This document shows positions 49,361-64,000 of a stretch of 64,000 bases of DNA, piece by piece. Position numbers and translations under genes: made by a program. Location: contig QEYB01000654.1 of the NCBI GenBank assembly GCA_017562135.1, forward strand, positions 124,001-188,000, in the 5' to 3' direction. The notes beneath the pieces are model-generated. The model worked only from the letters and a program-made list of their open reading frames with translations. It was not told the origin of the DNA and did not search any database. The stretch is from Dipylidium caninum. Its lineage: Eukaryota; Platyhelminthes; Cestoda; Cyclophyllidea; Dipylidiidae. How positions within the stretch are numbered: position 1 is the first letter of the stretch; every line of letters starts with the position of its first letter.

Positions 49361-51549
49361 AAACTCGCCACGCGACCCTTCACATGGAAAGCCGCGGGTC
49401 AAAGTCCGCCCCGCCTGTCACCCAATCGGGGCGGGTGGAGAGGCGAAGTGGGGGGGCTCGTCTAGCATCTCCCCACGTGACGCCGCGTTGTCACGCTGAG
49501 CAGTCGGTGAATTGGGCTCCAGCTCCACAAAAGTGTGCCCCACCTCGAGCAGCACCCTTTTCCGGGGGGCGGATGGCGCCTGAACAAATCGGACGAAGTG
49601 AGCTCTCCCTCGAGTCGTTTGTTTTTCTTCTCTGTACTGCCTGGCGGGCGCGAGGAGTGCATTTGGCCACGAGCGAAGCTAAGACGAGTCCACGTAAGTG
49701 GGTGAGGAGGAGGAGGGTGTCGACAACGTCGATCCCTTCACTGTCAAAGTCTGTTCAGCATTCTGCCTATCCTCTTCCCCACTATTTTCTCCTTTCCACC
49801 TGCGTCTCAACACTTCAATTACTGGCATTGGTAGATTTTCTGATTTTTTCGTTATTTCTCCTCTTTCTACTGCCCGTGCGCCCACCTACTTGCCATTCGA
49901 TTGCCCGTAAGTCCGCTGGTGGATTCACATGAGGCCGGCAGCGTTTCGCCCCCCCCTCCGATCACTTGTACGTCCTCCCACGACCCAAAAGTGAAGTTGA
50001 GGCGGAGTAAAAGCTATCTTACCGGCTAAACACAAAATATCTCTTTAGCCTTTCATTCTGGCTAGTGAAAATAACTTCCTGTGCATTCATAAGGTTGCAT
50101 ATTTTGTGGGTTGCCATGCGGCGGGTGCAGAGGAGGAACTTGGACGATTGCAGGAAGTTAGTCGGTTGAAGTTGATTAGGCATGTCTCAAGTGATCAGAA
50201 GTGGCATCAGATGAATGCTTGAGCGAAGCAAGGGAGGCCGTGAGAGAAGACGTAATTGGGGATTAGAAAAAGGAATCAGGAGAACTGGATTGAGCGGCTT
50301 AGGATAAAAGATGTGGCGAACGAGGAGAAGAAGTGACGCAGGAGTTAAGTCAGGGAGAACAGAGAGGGCAGCAGAGAATGAGTGAGACGGTGTGCTGATG
50401 GGACCCGCCGTTGTGTAAAAGAGAAATTGAATCGGGATTTGGTGGGGAAACGTGCAATGAGAACGGGAACGCGTGTTAAGAGAATTCGCGGCTAACGTGT
50501 TAAAATAGTGGAGGCGAGAGCAGTTGGAAAAGAAAGTGGAGATAAAGAGCGCGTCTTTGAAAGGCTGTTTCAGTGGGCTTTAGAGCATGAAATACAGACG
50601 ATTTTACATGGCATTTACTCGCAGAGTAAGAAAAGGGAGGTCATTTGATGCAGTGTAGAATTTTTCTACATTTCGATTCGCATCAAACTTGTCGGACGTC
50701 TGCCTTATCTCCGGTCGTTAAGCGTCAGTGTAAATCCGCCCTTCTCACTTCAGACTGAGTACTCTGCCTAGCCTGGAAGCCGGAGAACGCTTAGAAGATA
50801 AAAACGAATTCTCTTTCAATCATCGCAGATGTGGATAACCTCTTCTCACGTCGAATGGAGCAAAGCCGAAAAGGCGCCTCAAATGGGGACATTTCAAGCG
50901 CATGGGACACACCCAAAGCTTTGACCTCGCTTCACCGAGTCAATTCAGCGTCGGCGATACGTCTTTTCCCGGTTTACTTGCCAAACGTTCACTAGCTTCT
51001 GTTCACCCTTCGCATCCCCTCTGCCACTCTCTCGCCCCACCTGCGCCTTTTTACCTCTTCCGGTCTACTCCGTTCTATTCTCCTTAATGGTTGTCCAACA
51101 AATCTCTACGCGTGACTGTGTTTATAATAAGTTTGTTAATGCTGGGGCCTTTCATGTGCCCCGGGCGCCCCTAAAGACCTGATCACTTCTTCCTCCAAAT
51201 GGTTAAACTGCCGAAATAGATTGGTGACAGTGGTGGTAAAGTAACTGCAACCTGTTAGGTGAGGCTTCCGCGATAGAGGGTCTGGGAATGTATCCTAATT
51301 TCACCTTGTGTTGAGGATTCCACAGCCGTTAATTAGGTTCATAATACTTAATCATTTATACATCCCACAAGTGCCAGAAATTTTTGATATACATTTTTCA
51401 TATTGAGTTAAGTTTTGCGGAACAACTTTCGCGAGACGGTTAATTTATATTTAGCTTAGCGGCTCGTTTTTACTGGCTGGTACGAGAGGCGCCGAAAGGG
51501 AAAACTCGTTTAGAGTCATATGGGTCAGCTGGAGTTCCTACTTTCCTAA
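49361..51549. other. intergenic, no gene seen
   Basis: This interval lies between the minus-strand membrane-protein gene and EXOC5. It has GC-rich and then purine-rich stretches (50100-50640 is dominated by GA and AAG words on the plus strand). I found no splice-bounded exon. The interval must hold the EXOC5 promoter, but no TATA box is evident. Confidence 0.5.
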
Positions 51550-54500
51550 ATGGAAGTTTGTGATAACGCAGTTGAAGCTGAAAAGGTAGACACTGATTTG
51601 GTTCTTCATTTTGTCTAGAGGGACTATGGCGTCGAGCTACTTGATCGTTTGAGTGATAAAATTGCTGGCAAAGGATCTTCGCTAAGTATCGACCCCGCGA
51701 AGTTGCGCGTGTATTTCGTGAAAACGTTAAATGATCTTCAAAGTGTTAGGGTCAAGCTCATATCTGAATCTTCGCGACTGGAAGTGAGTTCGGATTATGT
51801 ACTACATTGACAAATTTGTTTTGTATTAGCTGAGGTATAGAAACACCGCAAATACTTATTTCATTTGTCACTACATTTATTATCTTATGCTTTTCATGCC
51901 TTATGTTCTTTGCCTCTCAATGAATCGGAGACGGAATGGCGGGTTTGTTATTGCGGATAAATTTGGTTTCGTTGTACCTCATCAACGGACTTTCGTTGTA
52001 TTTGCAGAGTCACTGCCGGGCAGAGAATAAGAAATTTGTATCTGAAATAACACAACTAAGTGAGCAATTGTCCGAAGCCAGCAGGACTTTTAAAGAACTC
52101 GACACGAGGATAAACGTGGTCTCTGGCAAAATAATACACCTGGGGGACCAGCTGGAACGAAGAAATGCCCCTCGAGAGAGTCTCAAAGAGGCCCGTCGTC
52201 TCATTTTGGAGTTTTCAAAGTTCCTCGGAGCTGGTGGTGGTACTTTTGCTAATATATCTGTTAATTCGCAAGCTGACGAAAAGCAGGTATGAATACCTTG
52301 TTTTTAGCACCATTTTACTCATTTTAGCTAATTGAAAAAACTTCCAGTATTCGAGCGTTAAGTGCGCTTTGCTTAGAGCTCCCTGATGATGAGCGATTCC
52401 TAGTCGCCAAGCAGCGAATTACCATTGCGAGTCAGAACCTGGAAAATTTGCTGGTCAAGTGGTTCCGTCATAACTTTTCCACCGAAAATGATGATATGAT
52501 GCGCCGTATTGCTAAAGTCCTAACTTTTTCCAAAAGCCAATCTGGATGTGTTGATGTCTTTATAGACGAATTACTTAAAGTACTTGTCATTTCGCTCTGA
52601 TTTATCATATGCACCCCTTTTAGTGTCTTCCCGCAGATTTAGGTGATTTGTCCACGCTGCCAGGTATTCTTGCAGAGACGGAGGCAAAAGTTATTCGCAT
52701 TTTCCACCGACCAGAAAATGTTATGCTCCACTTAGTACAGGCACTTTTTTCACGCAACTTGAAAGTTAGTCCTTCTAACACGCCGTGTTCATTACTCCTT
52801 AAATATGTCCTTAATTTCTCGATTCAACACGACTTGCGCTTTTTTCCTATTTCTATTGTGTAGGCTAATTTTCAATCCAAAGTTCGGCTCGACATGGCAA
52901 CCGACGTCTTCCTCACTAATTTGTACACTGAATACTCAAAGTATGCATAATTGTTTAACCCTTTTTTCTCTTGTTCAGTTTGGATCGCTTAGTTTTCCAA
53001 TTAATCGAGAGTCTTCAACTCCTCTCTGACGATGCCCAACTCTACAAACTCCTTGACGGTCTCGCCGGTGAGGTGCTCAAGGCCTACCAATTTCGGGAGA
53101 TTAGTTGGCTCGATGAGCACCTTCGGGGCCACTTGTCCGCATATTATGTCTCGCAGAATCACCAGAAGCGTCCACATGCTTCGTCTGGGTGAGTAACTCC
53201 ACCCTATCGTCACGACGAGTTTGAATTCTCGTCAGCACGTCATTTAATGCCTTTCACTGATTATATTTCAATGTCTCCTCCTCATAGCAATGGGGATAGA
53301 CAATCTGCTACGTTTTGGAATGAAGTGTAAGCCCTTTTTAGGTGTGGTAAAGATTTTTTTGGAAGTGTTTGCTTTTTGACATTTGTGTGTTTCTTTTTGA
53401 ACTAAGGCTTAGACGGAGATCTAGAGCTCTACATCATTCCTCCACCAACATTTGGTACATTATTTCTCCCTACCGGCTCTGTTTGCTTCCTCCCCGTAGC
53501 TAAACGTTCTCGGAGTTCGTAGCTCCACCTCTTCTGTTTTTTTTCAGCCTACTAGCTTCTCCCTCCACTCGCTTTAATTTTATTTCATGGCTACTAGTTG
53601 TTTGTTGCTCTCTCTCTCTCTATACTCCAAATCGGAGTTATTTTCGGTCACACTTTGTGGTGTTCTTAATCAGTCAGGAGCACTTTTTGGACAGTTTTCT
53701 GGATATCTGTTCGCCATTTTGCACTGCTAACTATCATTTCATAGTCATTTGTGTTTTCTCACCTAGCTTCTTTACCACGTACCGCGTCTGCTTTTAAATT
53801 TACCGCGAAAATCTCTTAAAGTCCAGTTAACTCGTTGTTTAGGCTCTCGGAATTGAAAAATGTGGTTCAGTCGCGACTTCACATCAGCACTGATCGGGAA
53901 ACGCCTGCGGATCAGCTTCTCCTCTCTCAGGCAGTTGCCGTCAGTATGCTCGACGACGTTCGACAGTCAGCGAAGCGATGCATGCTGGTACGAACCGGTT
54001 GCTCTTATTGCCAAAATACTCTTTGGTTAAACGAGTTCATGCCACAGCGATTGTTGTGTTTTAGCTCTCAAAGCCCACACCTCGACCCCAGATCGGAATG
54101 AAGATTTTGGAAATGCTGCTGCGCTCTTTGGTGCACGAGCACATCGATTACGGCGTCACGCTGGCTCTGCAAGGTAGTCCACAGTAGCACCCGCCCACGT
54201 CCTCTCGATTAGCATAATCACTGAATCGCCTTGTCGACGGCAGCCTCGTGCTCTGATTTCCTCTTTGGGCCGACTTTTTTTGCCTTTTCATCGTCCCGAA
54301 TCCCCCCTTCCCCCCCCCCCCACAAAAAAAACCGAGAGCAGTGATATTCGGAGGAGGGACAATGCGTATTCTCCCGTGTTTCAGCATTGAACGCAGTCGA
54401 TCCGAAGTATGCGGATCCGTCCTTCACCTTCTTCGCGGCAGTGAATGAGAGCACCGCCCTGTTTGACTCCTTTGAAAAGGCGGTCACCGAGTTTATTGGG

Positions 54501-55459
54501 CCTCTCCTCGTGTGAGTTTGGTAAGGTTGTTAGAATGCGTCGGACGGAGCAGTCCAAGCTCCGTGGGTGTGCCCTCGTAGTTGCGCTTAAATGCCCCAAA
54601 TGCCCGCTTCGTCGGTAATTTCGCCTCCTTTTTTCTACTCACATTAGCGGTAGTCCGTCTCAAGTGCAGGCGTGTCTGCTTCGCAAGAACGAATTGCGAC
54701 GACGTCTGGAGGCGAAGCTGTCCACGGGCCTCGAGCAGTGTCTCCACCTCACCCTCGCTCGAGTGCAAATGATTCTGGCGAACGAGCAGAAGAAGGCCGA
54801 CTTTAAAAGCGACGTCTCCGTGGTGAATTCCACTGCGATTGGCGAACTTCCCGCCTGCTCTCCCGTATGATGGCAACAATTTTCTTTGGCAAAACGACAA
54901 ATAATAGGAAAAAAAAGACTCTGAAACTCGATTAGGCACATGGCCCACTCGCCTACCTCGTTAAACGTCCACTTTTTCCCCTTTCGCAGGCGTGTCAGGA
55001 CGTTTGTAAGTTTGTCCGCAAAGTCATTGAAGACGCCAATCAGCATTTGGACGGACGCAACTTGAGCGGATTTTTGCACGAACTGGGTCTACGCTTTCAT
55101 CGTCTGCTGCTTGACCACTTCTATGGATTCTCCTTCTCCGACGCGGGTTTGTTGATCCACTTGGCGTTGAGTGTAACCCTCTGCCTTGTGTAGGCGGTTT
55201 CGTGGCCATGCAGGACGTCACAGCCTACCGGGACACGGCTCGGGAGTGCAAAAGCCCCAAAATCGACTACCTGTTTGACGTTCTGTTGAAACTAATGAAT
55301 TTGATGCTAATTAAACCACAAAATGTGCGTCAAGTTTGGCAGGACTACGAGCAGTCGGGGATACCCAAGGAGCTTCTCGCCAACTTCATCGCCCTACGAG
55401 CCGACTATAAGCCGAGACTCCAGGCGGAAATAAAGCGCTATTTGGAGGCGTCGCGGTAG
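51550..55459 (+). CDS. EXOC5: exocyst complex component 5 (Sec10), complete, 14 exons
   Basis: Sec10 is a rod-like subunit of the eight-protein exocyst, which tethers secretory vesicles to the plasma membrane. Exons are 51550-51585, 51619-51783, 52008-52286, 52328-52579, 52624-52764, 52864-52940, 52979-53188, 53288-53326, 53843-53987, 54065-54173, 54385-54511, 54648-54864, 54990-55146 and 55194-55459. Phases match throughout and give 739 residues (human about 708). Matches include the N-terminal coiled coil ending HLGDQLERRNAPRESLKEA, NHQKRPHASSG, LVHEHIDYGVTLAL, ILANEQKKADFK, the ELGLRFHRLLLDHF block and the C-terminal NFIALRADYKPRL. The first two codons-worth of N-terminus diverge from vertebrates. 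Several introns are tiny: 33 nt (51586-51618), 38, 41, 44 and 47 nt. The start is the only ATG of a short first exon and could follow a spliced leader. No AATAAA was seen on the plus strand just downstream. Confidence 0.93.
53606..53622. repeat. short CT repeat in an EXOC5 intron
   Basis: A run of CT dinucleotides lies in the 516-nt intron 53327-53842 of EXOC5. A similar run near 42172-42182 lies in an intron of the zinc-finger gene. Both are simple microsatellites. Confidence 0.7.
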
Positions 55460-56220
55460 AGAAGACGGCGACCACCTCGACGTCTGCAGCTTCTTTTGAC
55501 CTTCCACTTTCATGCAGCCTCGGTCATTGAGGCCACCGAAAAATTCTCCTTCAAAAAAAGCAAGTTCGTGTGGTGTTTCCTTGTCCCCATCGTTTGTGCG
55601 GTTCCCTGGATTTACTCGAACTTTGCGTGCATTTGTATACACGCTTGGCAAAACCCACTTCCCAGCCGACACACTCGTTTGACAGGAGCTTTATTTTAAG
55701 AAGATGCACTGACTACCCGCAGCGGGGGGGGGATTTTGACCGACCGGCGGGCCGGAAGGGGCGAGCCAACAGCTCCCGGGCGGACAGGCGTGACAAGTGA
55801 GGCCACAGACCGCGGGAGATGGGAAATGTCTGAGGATTAACAAATTCACTATAAAAATAGTCACGCAGAGAGATTTGTTGAACGGCTATTAAGGAGGCAA
55901 GAGCGAATTAGACTAGAAGCGATGAAAAGGCGGAGGTGGGGCGAGAGGCGAGAGAGAGGGGCAGAGGGGGCGCGATTTGTTGACAAGTAAACCGGAAAAA
56001 AACGTGTCACCGACGCTGAATTGGCGTAGTAAAGCGAGGTCGAAGCTTTGGATGTGTCGCATACGTTTGGAATGTCCTCATTTGAGGTGGGAGAAGAGAT
56101 GGTCCACATCTGCAATGTTTGAAAGTGCAGACACACACACTGGATGATATCTCGCCATCTTTTATCTAACACAACGAAGTACAGCGACGCCTGGGTCGGG
56201 AAGCGGCGCACGAACTCGCC
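55460..56220. other. convergent 3' regions of EXOC5 and CSK
   Basis: No coding exon was found. AATAAA on the minus strand at 55690-55695 probably ends the CSK transcript, giving a 3' UTR of about 530 nt. EXOC5 stops at 55459 without a plus-strand AATAAA close by, so the two 3' UTRs probably approach or overlap. Confidence 0.5.
55690..55695 (-). other. candidate poly(A) signal of the CSK-like gene
   Basis: AATAAA on the minus strand, about 525 nt beyond the CSK-like stop codon at 56221, lies in the EXOC5/CSK convergent interval. Confidence 0.45.
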
Positions 56221-59685
<3,465 letters not shown>

Positions 59686-61283
59686 TCCTTTGGTGGAGTA
59701 AGATCACCATATAACAGACGTTCTCTTTACAATGCCATACCAAAGGCAGGGAAAGCCCGCATAAGGTCATAGGTTCGGCGTCATTTATAGCGCCAGTTTA
59801 CGTAGCAAGATCAAACAAATTAATGACAAAGATAAAGTCTAAGTGTTGAATTAGTCTTTATAATAATACAGACAAAACAGTAAATGTCACAAAAAATGCC
59901 GGTTACTAAAATCTGGTAACAAGACGAGTATCTTTAAATAAATTTGAATTTAGTAATAAATACCGGTAATAAGATGTTAAAGGGTCTGCATTACCCAGAA
60001 ATAATCCTTTTTTACTACTATTCAAAGACTAATATTTTCCGGTAAACACAGTAATGAGTTCATAGTGTGGGCCACGAATATTACAAATAGCAGGCATTTT
60101 TTTGCCATGAGACAAATGAGAGAAATTCAAAAGTACTTACCATCGCCACAAAGCGTGTTTCAAGAAATTTAACATTGTTAAAATGCAATTGTTAACTCAT
60201 TGGTTTATCCTGTAATCAGAGGCATCCATCAAGAACTTGTTTATGATCACCGTTATTTATATTATCATATTAAATCATGGACCATGTAGATATTCGCCAA
60301 AGACTCCTGCTCCGTAATTTAAACTTAAAAATTACAGCCTAACGAAGGGAAGGGAAGGTTAGCTTTCAAAAGCACACCAGGCTTGATCAATAAATTAATT
60401 TGTGAGTATGACTGGAAAATGCAGAGATGTCTCATAGGTGAGAGTGGTGGAATATTTAGTTAACCAAATTTATGGGCAATAAAATATCAAAGTAATTTTT
60501 AACATGGGGAAACATTTTAAATTCTAGCTAACTCTGTCGCCATATGTAAAAACCCCTCCCAGAAACGGTGATATTCGAGCAAAAATTATTCGCATTGCTG
60601 TAAAGCAAATTGGTTTGCTGTATCCGAAACTACTCGAAAGCCTGATGAACTTTGATTAAACCACGCCGGTCTTTTTCAAAACGTATAATGCTCAATGAAA
60701 ACAGACTTGCGCGCATTATGATGGAGAAAAGGCCAATAGGAAAAATTTTTGGCTAATGATGTGTTGGCCATAATATCTGTGATTAGCGTATCAAATTTGG
60801 ACATTTTAGCATGCATTTTGTTTTTTCGAATCAATTCTCACCCAAGAAGAAAATACAAAAAGTGTGCACGCAACAAATATTTTAATAAAAAAATTAATAA
60901 CCATGCATAGATAAGTGGAGTGGGTTTGATTGGCATCATCGCTGCCCACAACGAAAATCGATGCGATTATGTAAGAGATACATGCCTAATAGATAAACAG
61001 CACCATTCCATCATTTAGCTTTATTCGTCTATGATGTCAGCCAATTAATACATCCATCAAATTAATAAGCATAACTACATCTTCACGCCAAATCTCACAT
61101 CATGCAAAAATAAATTGAAATAGTTTAATTGGTCATTACGGTGGGTTTTAATAGTAATGGCTGTGATTATCAAAGAACTTTTCTCCTTGCAATAATTTAA
61201 AATACTTGATCTCCTGTCCGTGTTCATCTAAGTTAGTGGCATCCCGCTACTTTGGGTCCAATCTATTAACGCTTTCTCTCTAG
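59686..61283. other. AT-rich divergent intergenic region between CSK and DMXL
   Basis: About 1.6 kb lies between two genes transcribed away from each other, so it must contain both promoters or an undetected 5' exon. No TATA box stands out. The word CCGGTAA/TGGTAACA recurs at about 59896, 59917, 59963 and 60038. No ORF or RNA gene was recognised. Confidence 0.5.
61273..61283 (+). promoter_or_regulatory. 3' splice acceptor upstream of the DMXL start codon
   Basis: CTTTCTCTCTAG lies 28 nt before the ATG at 61312. It would serve either a 5' UTR intron or addition of a flatworm spliced leader. Confidence 0.5.
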
Positions 61284-61311
61284 GTCATTCGCACTAGCGT
61301 TCACGGGGTCG

Positions 61312-63939
61312 ATGCGTCTCCATCAAGTAATCGCAGGATCTCGGAATAAAGGACGTAATTGTATAGCAACTTTTGAGTTTTTGGGATCCTTCTATATAGT
61401 AAGCTAGATACCTTCGTACCTTATACACAGCCTGACAACTTCTGGCACCTCGGACAATTTTCGCTTTAATTAGTTTGCTTGTAAATATTTGCTAATATCA
61501 TTCACAATCTTACGTTGTCATAAATTATCATATAAGGTATTGATAAGTCTGGCATTACTTGAAAACGAAAGTGAAATGAACTTTTATTACCTCGGAACTA
61601 GATCCCTTTTTACCCGTAAAACCTTTCTAAATAATACAGTAATCGTGTTCCGCGACTCTCCTACCACAATCAACTAACTACTCTGAAGGTCTGCCACCTC
61701 CCCGCCCATGTGTCCCCACCCCAACTTTGTTGGATGCTCCCACATCCAAGTATTCTATTCCACACTCACACTTTAAACGTCTCTTTCTCTTTTTTATCTA
61801 TATGTGTTTTTCTACTATCTCCTCGCATCTCACTTGACTTGCAACAATGCCATTTTTATAATAAATTACTACCTCTTTGCAATACTCTTCCCCACCAGGT
61901 GTATGGAAGTGCCAACAGTGTCATCGTATTGGATAAGAACCTCCAACAAGTCCAACTTATTGTTAATGCCATCGAAGATGATTCGGACAGAGTAATCGCC
62001 GTTGCTTCCGAAAACCTTACAGGACTTGTGCGTCGTTGATTCCATTTTATTCTATCAATTTAGATTTCGGCATCTGATATAGCCACTGTTGTTGTGTACG
62101 AAGCAACTGCAGATAAGGTACTTTAATTTAACCTATTTGCTTTCCTCATCGTTAGCAGTTAATTTATTTGTATTTAAACTCCAGGATGTCATAATAACTA
62201 TTGTTTCACCAATTTGCTGAACGTTGCTGTCTCTAAATAGACATTAACGCCAACTTGGAAGAAGTATTGTCATCTTCGTCCGGGTGACCGGGTGACCGCT
62301 CTCTCTTGGTTCCCGCATTCTTCACTCTGTGGAGATCCTCTACTGCTCATAGGGTCTTCGTCTTCCTCACATGATGCAGGTCCTCATCATATTTGCGGTT
62401 GGCGATTAACTTGGTCTCCTAATGCGAACTGCTCTGCACATTCCGACGTTTGGCGTTGTGTATGGACAATAGAATCCAGTGGTCAGTCCTATTTACAAAC
62501 CTACTTGAATCCAAATGAAAAGTTTGGGGAATACTGAAGTAATTTTAATAGTCATCACGTTTTCAATCAGTCACTCTTATACAGTTGGCGTTATTTTTTT
62601 TCCCATGAATCCTTAATTTCCTACCATATTAGACTTTTGTTTATTTCTTTAACCTTTTTTCTTTCATCGCTCAACTGCCTTGTGTTGGGCTGCCCTGTTA
62701 ACTGCAATTTATGACGCCATCTCATTAATCCTTCGTCAATTTGCCTATTACACGAGTCTAAATTTGTTTTAAACAGTAGACTTTCTGATATCGTCATGAA
62801 AGCCTCCCAAATCCAGGTTGTCCATAATGAAATCCAAGTTGTTTTTAATGACATGTGGTAAATTAATGTATCGAGTTGGCATGATTATTGTAATCACGCG
62901 GTGAGTCGATTCTTTTCCCGTTAGACGACTAGACTTTGTGTTTTATTTCCCCAGGCCAGGTTGACTGTCTCCAGGTATCACCTGATGGGCGGTTTATCGC
63001 AGCCCAATGCAAAACTCCGCCTCTACCGACGGATGGAGGTGCAAAGTCCGATAGCCCCAGTCTGCTGCAAGTATGGAGTCAGGCTCTGAAGGTGAAGCAA
63101 CCATTCTGATTCTCAAACGGAGTCCTCGATAAATGACTTCCTCCAGGACGTCAGGTGGATTCCTAGCATTCTTCGCCATCCAGACCGCGTGGTGGCCTTT
63201 TCTTGGCGCTCCATGCCTCGATATTTTCCTCCGTATGTTCCTCTTCTCACCGCACTTTTTTAACTCTTTTTCCCTCTCCGTTCGAGCCACGTATGTATTT
63301 TTTAACAGTGCATATGAGTATATCATCGAAATTGCGCTTTTTTCGTACTAATTTTGCCTATTTGAGCATCTTAATAGTCTTGACGCCTTAAATTTTCTCA
63401 CCAAATGCGCAAACCGAGAAAGATATACTGTCACACGACGAATTTACCGACTTTTGTAAGTGACCCCAACGATAATTGTCACCACTTGTGCTTCTCAAAG
63501 CATCTAAATAAATCACTGTGCTTCTCTCTCACTGTCACCGGGTGCGAGCCCCCCGATGCCCCTGGGGGGAGGCCCATTATTTTAACACCGGCGTCTGCTC
63601 CCATCCTCTTGTAGTGGTTGGCTCCCCAACGCCCTCTTGACCACATCCGCGGACGGTGTGGCGCGAGTGTGGTTCGAGAGCTCGCTGGGACGATGTCGCG
63701 CCAATCATCCTCCTCAAACACACGAAGATTCCCACTCGGTATGTCTCTACACACCTTCCTCGTTGAGTCGCGCACCATTTTGGTTTTCAAACTTAGTGCA
63801 GGCGCACTTCACGTGATGGATGGTTGAGAAGGTTACTTTTATCCTTTTTTTAACCGTAGGACCATTCCACTAAACAAATGGACTCTCTGCCTTCCCATCT
63901 GTTTAACCACCCAGTCCTTCGTTATTATTTCAGACTATG
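61312..63939 (+). CDS. DMXL: DMXL / rabconnectin-3 alpha, 5' part, cut by window end
   Basis: Rabconnectin-3 alpha is a very large WD-repeat protein that helps assemble and activate the V-ATPase on vesicles and also binds Rab3 regulators. Eight in-phase exons give the first 312 residues: 61312-61398, 61899-62027, 62064-62117, 62241-62481, 62955-63091, 63147-63232, 63615-63738 and 63860-63939. The start MRLHQVIAGSRNKG matches the DMXL opening MxLHQVxxG. WD-repeat blocks follow: YGSANSVIVLDKNLQQVQLI, ISASDIATVVVYEAT, VDCLQVSPDGRFIAAQ, LLQVWS, HPDRVVAFSWRSMPRYF and NALLTTSADGVARVWFE. One intron (62028-62063) is exactly 36 nt. The last exon seen ends in phase 2 at a GTGAGA donor, 61 nt before the window end. 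The family call rests on the N-terminal order of motifs as remembered. DMXL1 and DMXL2 cannot be told apart here. Confidence 0.85.
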
Positions 63940-64000
63940 GTGAGAATTTGCGATTCGCTTAAATCACCGTCTTCGTATTTATACTCCTTTTCAATCACCG

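Noticed and set aside
62185..62220. Short exon (DVIITIVSPIC then stop) in DMXL
   Set aside because: It would end the protein early. Skipping it joins 62117 to 62241 in phase and matches the DMXL order of motifs.

Overview
This is animal nuclear DNA with intron-rich genes. It is most likely a flatworm, and probably a tapeworm (Cestoda). The strongest clue is intron size. Conserved genes are cut by GT-AG introns of 33, 34, 36, 36, 38 and 40 nt next to introns of several hundred nt, and a 36-nt class is typical of tapeworms. The species itself cannot be named from the sequence.

Layout: 1-10 kb is GC-rich and holds no gene I can support. At 10.2-11.1 kb (minus) lies a compact locus for a secreted, extremely acidic protein, with a TATA box and a poly(A) signal. 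11.1-22.5 kb is again gene-free, GC-rich and full of microsatellites. 22.6-27.4 kb (minus) holds a complete nine-exon Na+/K+-ATPase alpha subunit of 1014 residues. 27.4-34.4 kb has only one weak candidate exon. 34.4-46.2 kb (plus) is a long gene of about 16 exons for a divergent multi-zinc-finger protein. 47.7-49.3 kb (minus) encodes a small two-pass membrane protein whose first intron is of the GC-AG type. 51.5-55.5 kb (plus) is a complete 14-exon EXOC5/Sec10 exocyst subunit. 56.2-59.7 kb (minus) is a C-terminal Src kinase (CSK-family) gene with SH3, SH2 and kinase domains. It carries HCD in place of HRD and has two apparent one-base frame breaks. From 61.3 kb to the right edge (plus) is the 5' part of a DMXL/rabconnectin-3 WD-repeat gene, cut by the window end.

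There is no operon-like logic. EXOC5 and CSK are convergent with probably overlapping 3' ends. CSK and DMXL are divergent across about 1.6 kb. Three genes serve membrane biology: exocytosis (EXOC5), V-ATPase assembly on vesicles (DMXL) and ion pumping (ATP1A). That grouping may be chance.

Most worth checking: the secreted acidic protein, the non-RD CSK with its C-terminal tyrosine tail, substitutions at the cardiac-glycoside site of the Na+/K+-ATPase, a possible 3-nt microexon in the same gene, and coupled alternative splicing in the zinc-finger gene. Exon limits were set by hand from splice consensus, reading phase and remembered family sequences, so single-base errors are possible. No database search was run.
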